Source of the DNA: Bacteroidota bacterium
Lineage (GTDB): Bacteria > Bacteroidota > Bacteroidia > Cytophagales > Spirosomataceae
Direction: 5' to 3'
DNA: 64,000 nt
Assembly: GCA_020161355.1 (NCBI GenBank)
Contig: JAIUOF010000013.1
Location: 30,154-94,153, forward strand
The translations under genes were made by a program, and so were the position numbers. This document shows, one piece after another, positions 45,512 to 52,616 of this stretch (the first letter of the stretch is position 1; each line of letters starts with the position of its first letter). The notes beneath the pieces are model-generated. The model did not search any database. It saw only the letters and a program-made list of their open reading frames with translations, and was not told the origin of the DNA.

Positions 45512-46375
45512 ATGAATTTAGACATTGAAATAGAAATTGGAGAATCTGATTTTAAAAATCAAATTTGTAAAGAAATTAATTTAGTAATTGGAGATCATTA
45601 CTCTGATAGAAAAACAACTCCAAAATTTATTATTCCTTTAGATTTTCAAGAAAAAGTAAGAGAAATTTCAGGAGAAACCAACTATCAAGCTTCGCGGCAA
45701 ATTTCGAATCAATCAGCATTTGGAATAACATTTAAAGAAAAAGGAGTAATAATTCTAAACTCAGAACTTTTCAAAAATCCTATTGACACACAAATTCGTG
45801 CTAATTTCTATCATCATGAATATTTTCACTTTATATACGAGAAAATTGAAAAGGAGTACAATCTATCGACAAAAAAAGGCCAATATGATTCATTTGTAAA
45901 TTTTTATATTGAAGAATATAATGCAATTAGACATGGTTTAATACAAGCCATTAGAGGTTTTGATAATCAAACAGAACCATTTATAGGATTTATGAAAATG
46001 GTATCAGAAGGTCATTTCAGAAATTTGACCAATAAAAATTTATACTATAATTACTTAAAAAAAGAAATTAGTGACTATAAGAATAGAAGATGTACATTAG
46101 AAGATTTGCTTTGCAAAATATTTCCAAAAATAAAATCTTATACACTCGATTTAATATCTTTTGATGTTTACAATGAAATCGCAAGTGATATTTTTCATTT
46201 TGAAGTTTTTGAAGATGAATTTTTCAATGAAAAATCAAGACAGTTTCCTCGAATTTTAGAAAATCAACTGGGAAATAACCAGGAATTATATATACTCGAC
46301 CAATATTTCAAAAATTTTGGAATTACATTAAAAGATACCTCGGAAGGACTTTATTTTGAAATAGATTTCGTGTGA
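45512..46375 (+). CDS. Hypothetical protein with HEXXH motif (cassette gene)
   Basis: 287 residues, no signal peptide. HHEYFHFIYEK contains HEYFH (102-106), the HEXXH zinc-protease motif, followed by acidic residues. Upstream, GVIILNSELFKNPIDTQIRANFYHHE resembles the approach to the active site in ImmA/IrrE-type metallopeptidases, but overall similarity is not clear to me. If active it is a cytoplasmic metalloprotease. Cassette boundaries are GTTATCTTAA (45494) before and TTAAGATAAC (46436) after, an exact complementary pair. Confidence 0.6.
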   Translation: MNLDIEIEIGESDFKNQICKEINLVIGDHYSDRKTTPKFIIPLDFQEKVREISGETNYQASRQISNQSAFGITFKEKGVIILNSELFKNPIDTQIRANFYHHEYFHFIYEKIEKEYNLSTKKGQYDSFVNFYIEEYNAIRHGLIQAIRGFDNQTEPFIGFMKMVSEGHFRNLTNKNLYYNYLKKEISDYKNRRCTLEDLLCKIFPKIKSYTLDLISFDVYNEIASDIFHFEVFEDEFFNEKSRQFPRILENQLGNNQELYILDQYFKNFGITLKDTSEGLYFEIDFV

Positions 46376-46435
46376 TAAAGTCTTTTTCTTATCATTTCGT
46401 AATCTGTTCCACCTTTTTTCTGTAAAATTTAAAAC

Positions 46436-46519
46436 TTAAGATAACACAAATATTTACAAGAGCTTTTTCATCACACAGAGTCAACGCTCAAAAGCCCTCG
46501 CAAATATTAACCGTTGGCA
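46436..46519 (+). other. attC-like recombination site 3
   Basis: 84 bp from TTAAGATAAC to GTTGGCA. Pairing arms: AATATTT / AAATATT and AGAGCTTTT / AAAAGCCCT (one mismatch) with a loop between, closed by AAC/GTT. It is the shortest and cleanest attC-like hairpin here. The left end is the exact 10-base complement of its own cassette start at 45494. Confidence 0.65.
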
Positions 46520-46534
46520 GAAATTTGAAAGCTT

Positions 46535-47035
46535 ATGAAAGATAAAGAACCGATACATGAAAAGAAATTTAAGAGGATGTCCAAAAGGAGTCTTAAAGAA
46601 TTTAATATTGAGGAAGCCCGTGGTTGGACTATTGATAGGCTTCAACAAATTGAATACCGAATTAATGCCAAAATAATTGAGTATTTCAAACCTGCTGACA
46701 AACATAAATTTGAGAAAATTATTTTAAATAGCTCAATATTAGATATTGGGAGCAAATTAAAAATTTTGCGAAATACCGAAACGGTTGACAAGCAGACGAT
46801 AGACAAAATCAGAAATCTTGCAGCAATTAGAAACGGATTTGCACATGCACCCATAAAGGATCATATTAGAATGAGTGTCGACACCAAACTAGAAGGTGGT
46901 ATAGACAAAACATCTATTGTAGTTCAGAGTTTTATTGAAGTTATGAATTCACAGGGTGATATTAAGTCAAAGAATGCCTTCGACTATTTAGTCGAATTCT
47001 GGACTTTGAACAAAGAAATTAGAGAAAAAATTTGA
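46535..47035 (+). CDS. HEPN-like small protein (cassette gene)
   Basis: 166 residues, mostly helical. IRNLAAIRNGFAHAPI contains R99-N-G-F-A-H104, the R-x4-H motif of HEPN ribonuclease domains, at the usual place after two long helices. HEPN proteins are frequent RNase toxins or defence effectors, but some DUF4145-like relatives are not enzymes. No partner antitoxin gene is next to it. Starts after GTTGGCAG (46513), and GCCAAC follows its stop. Confidence 0.6.
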   Translation: MKDKEPIHEKKFKRMSKRSLKEFNIEEARGWTIDRLQQIEYRINAKIIEYFKPADKHKFEKIILNSSILDIGSKLKILRNTETVDKQTIDKIRNLAAIRNGFAHAPIKDHIRMSVDTKLEGGIDKTSIVVQSFIEVMNSQGDIKSKNAFDYLVEFWTLNKEIREKI

Positions 47036-47043
47036 TAACAAAA

Positions 47044-47515
47044 ACTACAGCCAACAATTAAGGCTTCGTTCAGCACAACGTAATGCGTTCAAGCATTTAG
47101 AATGAAGCATGGCGGGCGGCTAGCAAACGTTGCCCGGCCTTGAACTTAATCTTTGGACTCGGCTTCCCCGTAGTTTTTACCTATTGAGTTTTTGTCTGTT
47201 ACATATTGATTTTCTTTTGCAGTTTGCTGCTGAGTTTTGATTTATTGTGTGTGTTTATGTTTTCGATTCAGACTAATTTTTAACTTTTAGGATATATTTC
47301 TCACGCCTGAGCTGATTGAATTAAATATTACACATAACCTTTCAAAACTCCGGTCGATAGCCCGGTTAAATATTTATATGAAAACCGAAAATTAGGTTTG
47401 GTCAAATGAATTCAAAAACAAATCATTAAATTTGGCTTGACTAGCGAGGATATTGAAATTATAACTAATTGAAAATCATCTTAATCCAAAAAAAACAATA
47501 GTCAGAATTTTAACA
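47044..47515 (+). repeat. Long intercassette repeat R2, copy c
   Basis: From ACTACAGCCAACA to GTCAGAATTTTAACA. The hairpin is GGCTTCGTTC / GAATGAAGC (47062-47071 with 47100-47108). Unlike copy a it carries an extra GGCGGGCGGCTAGC and AACGTTGCCCGG stretch after the hairpin, so 47050-47135 might be an attC-like site of its own (86 bp, GCCAAC to GTTGCCC). Confidence 0.75.
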
Positions 47516-47526
47516 GACCCCTCTCA

Positions 47527-49050
47527 ATGACAAAAAAGACGACAATTTTAATAGGCTTCGTTGGACTTAAATTCTTGCTGCAATTTTTACTATTAAGTAG
47601 TGAATATGACTTGCATCGAGACGAATATTTGCATCTTGACCAGGCAAATCATTTGGCCTGGGGTTATCTTTCGGTTCCGCCCTTTACCTCCTGGACATCG
47701 TATATCATTCAAATACTGGGCAATGCCGTTTTCTGGGTTAAGTTCTTCCCTGCCTTGTATGGGGCATTGACCATTTATGTCGTTTGGAAAGCCATAGAAG
47801 AATTAAATGGAAATCTGTTTGCATTGATTTTAGGTGCCACTTCTGTTTTATTTTCAGCCCTTTTGCGACTGAATACTTTGTATCAGCCCAATTCTTTTGA
47901 TGTATTAAGTTGGACAGTTTTATACTTTACGGTGCTAAAATATATCAAATCTGATGATTCAAAGTGGCTGTATATAGGAGCCACAGCATTTGCAATCGGC
48001 TTTTTAAATAAGTACAACATTGTTTTTCTCTTAATCGGCCTTGTACCTTCATTGTTGATTACAGAGCAAAGGAAAGTATTTTTAAAACCCGCTTTGTATC
48101 TGGCCATTTTAGTAGGTTTGGTTTTAATCTTGCCCAACCTTGTTTGGCAATACAGCAATAATTTTCCGGTCTTCCACCACTTAAAAGAATTGGCGGAAAC
48201 GCAATTGGTAAATGTAAACAGACTTGATTTTTTGAAAAATCAGTTGCTCTTTTTTATAGGTTCACTCATCGTAATCTTCGCAGCATTTTATGCTTTGCTC
48301 TTTCACAAGCCTTTCAGCAAGTATAGACTATTCTTTTTCTCTATCCTCTTTACTTTAATAGCTTTTACTTACTTTAAGGCCAAAGACTATTATGCTATTG
48401 GTATTTACCCTATTTACATTGCCTTTGGTTCTGTTTATCTGGCAGACATTCTAAAAGAGGGTTGGAGAAAATATTTACAGCCCCTTGCCATTGCAGTTCC
48501 GATACTATTATTTATTCCAATTTTTAATGTTGCGTTTCCCAATAAAAGCCCCGAATACATTGTTCAGCATTCAGAAAACTACAAAAAATTAGGTTTATTG
48601 CGTTGGGAAGATGGTAAAGACCATTTATTACCGCAAGATTTTGCAGATATGCTGGGCTGGAAAGAATTAGCCTTGAAAGTGGACAGCATATATACAAAAA
48701 TACCGAATAAAGAAAAGACACTCATTCTTTGTGATAATTATGGACAAGCAGGAGCAATAAATTATTATACCCGACAAAACATAAGGGCGGTTTCGTTCAA
48801 TGCTGACTATTTAGATTGGTTTGATTTAACCAAAAAATATGAAAACTTGATTAGAGTAAAAGAAGCAGAAGATGTAAATGAAGAATTACAGGAAACATCA
48901 CCTTTTTTTGAAAATTCAGCTGTTGCCGGCTCTGTAACCAACAAATATGCAAGAGAATTTGGCACAGGAATATTTGTTTTCACCGGTGCAAAAATTGACA
49001 TCAGAAAAAGAATTAAAGAGGAAATTGCAGAGAAAAAAAGCTACCACTAG
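47527..49050 (+). CDS. ArnT-like glycosyltransferase (GT39/PMT type)
   Basis: 507 residues with about ten membrane segments. The first loop, YDLHRDEYLHLDQANHLAWGYLSVPPF, has the Asp-Glu pair typical of lipid-linked-sugar glycosyltransferases of the PMT_2 type. A C-terminal soluble part (about 380-507) has LILCDNYGQAGAINYYTRQN and may bind the acceptor. It likely moves a sugar from a polyprenyl carrier to an extracytoplasmic acceptor. Larger than the other cassette genes; preceded by R2 copy c. Confidence 0.8.
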   Translation: MTKKTTILIGFVGLKFLLQFLLLSSEYDLHRDEYLHLDQANHLAWGYLSVPPFTSWTSYIIQILGNAVFWVKFFPALYGALTIYVVWKAIEELNGNLFALILGATSVLFSALLRLNTLYQPNSFDVLSWTVLYFTVLKYIKSDDSKWLYIGATAFAIGFLNKYNIVFLLIGLVPSLLITEQRKVFLKPALYLAILVGLVLILPNLVWQYSNNFPVFHHLKELAETQLVNVNRLDFLKNQLLFFIGSLIVIFAAFYALLFHKPFSKYRLFFFSILFTLIAFTYFKAKDYYAIGIYPIYIAFGSVYLADILKEGWRKYLQPLAIAVPILLFIPIFNVAFPNKSPEYIVQHSENYKKLGLLRWEDGKDHLLPQDFADMLGWKELALKVDSIYTKIPNKEKTLILCDNYGQAGAINYYTRQNIRAVSFNADYLDWFDLTKKYENLIRVKEAEDVNEELQETSPFFENSAVAGSVTNKYAREFGTGIFVFTGAKIDIRKRIKEEIAEKKSYH

Positions 49051-49215
49051 CTATTAAGGATTCCCTCGCAAAACGGGGCATGCAATACCTAAAAAGAAGC
49101 CAATGCTGAATTTAATTTTCCGAAGTTTTTACCAATAGGTTTTTCGTCTGATGTTTTTTGAGTTTCTGTTGCAGTTTGCATCTGAGGTTTGTAGATTGGT
49201 GTATTTACCACATTT
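49051..49215 (+). repeat. Intercassette repeat R2, partial copy d
   Basis: Starts at CTATTAAGGATTCC and matches R2 copies a and c over CGAAGTTTTTACC, TTTTCGTCTGATG and TTGCAGTTTGC...TGAGGTTTG, then stops. Marks the right end of the second array. The rest up to 49430 shows no supported feature. Confidence 0.6.
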
Positions 49216-49430
49216 TGAATTAAATGTATTTTGACAATTTTTGTAGCTGCCTATGTTTGGCAAACTTACAGTAGCTTTTAGAAATATCCCCCAAAATTCC
49301 TCCGTCGATTATTTAACTTCCAAAAAAACATTCAGAAATAATTTTCGAATATTTTTACTAATTTTTGTAACCTTGGGAAAGTTTCCCGGTTTTCACTTAC
49401 AAATCACTCTAAAGCAGAAAAAACAGCAAA

Positions 49431-49982
49431 TTGGACGCATTATCAGACAATAGCCTCATGCTGAAAGTAAAAGCAGGAAACCTTGACCTCATGGGCTTGT
49501 TGTTTGAGCGTTACCATAAACCGCTTTTTGGATTCTTGTACCACACTACCGGGCAGGTAGCTCATAGTGAAGATTTGGTACAAACGGTGTTTTACCGCAT
49601 GCTGAAATACCGCCATACTTTCAGTGGAGAAGGCGAGTTCAGAACCTGGATGTATCATTTAGCCCGCAATGTGGTCATCGATGCTCACAGGAAAAACAGT
49701 AAAACGAGTTATCAGTCTGATATGGCATCTGTGATGGAAAATATGGGTGTGTCACCTGACGCAGAAGCTAAAATAGAGAGAGAGCAGCAAAAGGAGATGC
49801 TGCAGCGGGCATTACAGTTACTCAGTATTGAGCATCGTGAAGTTTTGGTTTTAAGCCGTTTTCAGGAATTATCCTACAAAGAAATTGCTGAAATTCTAAA
49901 AACTTCTGAAGGCAACATAAAAATAAAAGTACACCGGGCTATGAAAGAATTGAAAGAGATATTTCTGAAAATAAGTGAATAA
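49431..49982 (+). CDS. ECF-type RNA polymerase sigma factor
   Basis: 183 residues from a TTG (49431); an ATG at 49458 is the alternative. Family relatives commonly begin a few residues before LMLKVKAG, which favours TTG. Region 2 (LLFERYHKPLFGFLYHTTGQ, SEDLVQTVFYRMLKYRHTFSGEGEFRTWMYHLARNVVID) and region 4 (LLSIEHREVLVLSRFQELSYKEIAEILKTSEGNIKIKVHRAMKELKE) are both complete. Heads an operon with a membrane HEAT protein and exported DUF4097 proteins, so it probably answers an envelope signal. Confidence 0.92.
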   Translation: MDALSDNSLMLKVKAGNLDLMGLLFERYHKPLFGFLYHTTGQVAHSEDLVQTVFYRMLKYRHTFSGEGEFRTWMYHLARNVVIDAHRKNSKTSYQSDMASVMENMGVSPDAEAKIEREQQKEMLQRALQLLSIEHREVLVLSRFQELSYKEIAEILKTSEGNIKIKVHRAMKELKEIFLKISE

Positions 49983-50045
49983 ATGTTTAGAAACATCAGC
50001 ATTACAAAAAATCAAAAAGTCCTGAATGACCAAAGATGAAATGTT

Positions 50046-50765
50046 ATGAAAGAAGAATTTGATGAAATAGAGAAAGATTTGTGGTCTAAATTAGGAGCGT
50101 TAAAAACTCCTGAACCAAAGGAAGAGGCCAAAATGCGGTTTAATGCCATGCTTTATAATTTCAAACAGGAAGATGAAGCTAAAAAAGCAGGTTTCTTGAG
50201 AGTCCTTTGGGAAAAAATTGAGCCCCTGGTAACTTTAAAATCCAGCCATAGCTGGGCATTTGTCGTGATATTGGTGGTATTGAGTGGAACAATGGGGTAC
50301 TTTTTCGGAAAACCCGGCAAGGAGATGGCCGGTAATCAGGCAGAAATAAAGAGACTTTCCGGCGAAATGCAGGATATGAAGCAAATGATGATGCTATCAA
50401 TGCTCGAAAACCCCATGGCCACCGAAAGGTTAAAGGCGGTAAGCTACACCGAGGAGCTAAACACGGTGGACGATCAGGTAATAGATGCCTTACTTACCAC
50501 CCTAAACTTTGATCAAAACGAAAACGTAAGACTCGTAACGCTGGAGGCTCTGGTAAAACTGGCTGACAACCCAAAAGTAAGGGAAGGGCTGGTACAGTCA
50601 TTATTGACGCAGGAATCACCTTTGATGCAGGTAGCCCTTGCCGATGCCATGGTGAAACTGCAGGAAAAAAGGGCTGTGAAGCAGTTTAAAAAAATGTTGA
50701 GGAAGCATGATCTCAACGATGCCGTAAAAGGAAAAATAGAAAAAACTATTATTATACTTTCTTAG
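50046..50765 (+). CDS. Membrane protein with HEAT repeats, possible anti-sigma factor
   Basis: 239 residues: an acidic cytoplasmic N-terminus (about 1-72), one membrane segment (WAFVVILVVLSGTMGYFFG), a coiled stretch (NQAEIKRLSGEMQDMKQMM), then HEAT-like helical repeats (DQNENVRLVTLEALVKLADNPKVREGLVQSL, LMQVALADAMVKLQEK). Position directly after an ECF sigma gene, and single-pass form, suggest that it holds the sigma factor and senses the periplasm, but it has no recognised zinc anti-sigma motif. Confidence 0.75.
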   Translation: MKEEFDEIEKDLWSKLGALKTPEPKEEAKMRFNAMLYNFKQEDEAKKAGFLRVLWEKIEPLVTLKSSHSWAFVVILVVLSGTMGYFFGKPGKEMAGNQAEIKRLSGEMQDMKQMMMLSMLENPMATERLKAVSYTEELNTVDDQVIDALLTTLNFDQNENVRLVTLEALVKLADNPKVREGLVQSLLTQESPLMQVALADAMVKLQEKRAVKQFKKMLRKHDLNDAVKGKIEKTIIILS

Positions 50766-50789
50766 GAAAATTTAAAAATCAAACAAATT

Positions 50790-51644
50790 ATGAAAAAGCT
50801 AATTATGCCGTTTTTGACGGTACTGGTATTCTCATGCTCAAATATAAGTGGGCAAAAAACAAAATTTGAGGAGACTATTAACAAAGAATTTAAGGTGGCC
50901 TCAAATAGTGTGCTGGCAGTTTACAACATCAACGGGAGCATAAGTGTGGAAGGCTACAATGGCGACAAGGTACTCATCGAGGTTGATAAAACGATTTCAG
51001 GTAAAACCTCTGAGATTTTGGAAGAAGGGTTAAAAGAATTTAAGCTGGAATTCGAACAAAAAGGCGATAGCGTCATAGTTTTCATTGCCGAACCCTGGGA
51101 TTCGCGGCCTCAGGTCCGTCATTGGAATAAAAAGGAAAAGAAAATTCAGTATGAACACAATCTCAATTTCAGGATCAAAGTACCTCAAAATCTCAATTTG
51201 GATATTTCAACGATCAACGACGGTGATATTACTGTAAATCAGGTGGAAGGATTTATGAAAGTAAATAATATCAATGGAGCAATAACTGTAAACAATGCAA
51301 AAAACGCCAACGAAATACATACGATCAATGGCGATGTGAACATCACTTACGCTTCGTTGCCCCCTGACAATGCAAAATACTATACCCTAAATGGCAAACT
51401 CACCGTTGAATTTCCCGAAGATCTTTCAGCAGATTGCTCATTTAAAAGTTTTAACGGAGAGTTTTTTACTAATTTCGAAAACATAGAAAAGTTGCCTTCA
51501 AAAATCCAGAAAATAGTAAATACGAATGGCAATGAAACCACCCATAAACTTAACCAGGGAAGCAAAATCAGAATAGGTAAAGGTGGAAAAGATCTTAATT
51601 TCGAGACTTTTAACGGAAATATTTATATCAAAAAGAAATCATAA
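50790..51644 (+). CDS. DUF4097-family exported beta-repeat protein
   Basis: 284 residues with a signal peptide or lipobox (LVFSCSNISGQ). The body is a right-handed beta-solenoid of short repeats, each around a Asn-Gly turn: VYNINGSISVEGYNG, DGDITVNQVEGFMKVNNINGAITVNNAKNANEIHTINGDVNI, TFNGNIYIKKK. DUF4097 proteins are putative adhesins or scaffold proteins. A second, related gene follows 35 bp later. Confidence 0.85.
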   Translation: MKKLIMPFLTVLVFSCSNISGQKTKFEETINKEFKVASNSVLAVYNINGSISVEGYNGDKVLIEVDKTISGKTSEILEEGLKEFKLEFEQKGDSVIVFIAEPWDSRPQVRHWNKKEKKIQYEHNLNFRIKVPQNLNLDISTINDGDITVNQVEGFMKVNNINGAITVNNAKNANEIHTINGDVNITYASLPPDNAKYYTLNGKLTVEFPEDLSADCSFKSFNGEFFTNFENIEKLPSKIQKIVNTNGNETTHKLNQGSKIRIGKGGKDLNFETFNGNIYIKKKS

Positions 51645-51679
51645 TCAAATAACATTTTTTACATAAAACATCAAAAACA

Positions 51680-52498
51680 ATGAAAATAAGTAAATTAATT
51701 CTGGCCCTTATATTGATGGTTCCGCTATTTGCCTTGAGTCAGGAAAAAGAACAACTCAATGTACCGCTAACTGACCCAACAAAGGAAGGTAAACTTAACG
51801 TGGGGCTCATCAACGGCTCTATTAAAATCATTGGCTACGCAGGAAAAGAGGTAGTGGTAGAGGGAATATCTGTTGAAAAGAAACAATCCAAAAATAACAG
51901 AGAGGCCTCTGAAGGCATGAAAAGAATCACCACCAACGATGGTTTTGAGCTTACTGCCAAAGAAAAAAACAACATCGTAAATGTTTCGGTGGACAACATC
52001 AATCTTCTTGTAAACCTTACCATAAAAGTGCCTCACCGGTTCTCCTTAAAAGTGAGCACCATCAACCATGGCGACATAAACATTGAAAATGTAAAGGGAA
52101 ACCTGGAAATCAGCAACATAAATGGATTTATCAGGATGAAAAACATCGGAGGATCGGTCGTAGCCAATACCATAAATCAAGACATAGTGGTCAACTTTAC
52201 AGAAGTAACCCCAGACACTCCGATGGCTTTTACAACTCTAAATGGAAAAGTGGATGTGACTTTCCCGGGAAATCTGAAAGCAGATGTAAAACTTAAAACT
52301 GATGAAGGCGACATTTATTCTGATTTTGATATTGACATTAGTAAAGTTCCGGCAAAAATCAACAAAACCACTGACAGCGAAAAGGGTTACTATAAAATCA
52401 AAAAAGAAGACTGGACTTTCGGAAAAATAAATGGCGGAGGATCTGAAATCATGATGAAAACCATGAACGGAGATATTTATATCAGAAAAGTCAAATAA
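51680..52498 (+). CDS. DUF4097-family exported beta-repeat protein (second copy)
   Basis: 272 residues with a cleavable signal peptide (LILMVPLFALSQ). Same repeat layout as its neighbour: VGLINGSIKIIGYAGKEVVVEG, HGDINIENVKGNLEISNINGFIRMKNIGGSVVANTINQDI, KTMNGDIYIRKVK. The likeness, including the matching closing strand, shows that the two genes arose by tandem duplication, now well diverged. A terminator follows. Confidence 0.85.
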   Translation: MKISKLILALILMVPLFALSQEKEQLNVPLTDPTKEGKLNVGLINGSIKIIGYAGKEVVVEGISVEKKQSKNNREASEGMKRITTNDGFELTAKEKNNIVNVSVDNINLLVNLTIKVPHRFSLKVSTINHGDINIENVKGNLEISNINGFIRMKNIGGSVVANTINQDIVVNFTEVTPDTPMAFTTLNGKVDVTFPGNLKADVKLKTDEGDIYSDFDIDISKVPAKINKTTDSEKGYYKIKKEDWTFGKINGGGSEIMMKTMNGDIYIRKVK

Positions 52499-52512
52499 AA
52501 AACGAAGAATCT

Positions 52513-52557
52513 GGCCTCTTTGAAAAAACTTTAAAAAGAATTTACAAAGAGGCCTTT
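52513..52557 (+). terminator. Rho-independent terminator after the DUF4097 genes
   Basis: Ten-bp stem GGCCTCTTTG / CAAAGAGGCC (52513-52522 with 52545-52554), then TTT. The last gene at 52617 thus may have its own promoter as well as read-through. Confidence 0.8.
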
Positions 52558-52616
52558 CTGTAATCCCGATAAGTGCCAAAGGCTTATCTCACAAAATAAA
52601 TTCTGATAAAGCTATT

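Noticed and set aside
49253..49453. 66-codon frame before the sigma factor gene
   Set aside because: Overlaps the sigma gene start and has no protein-like features.
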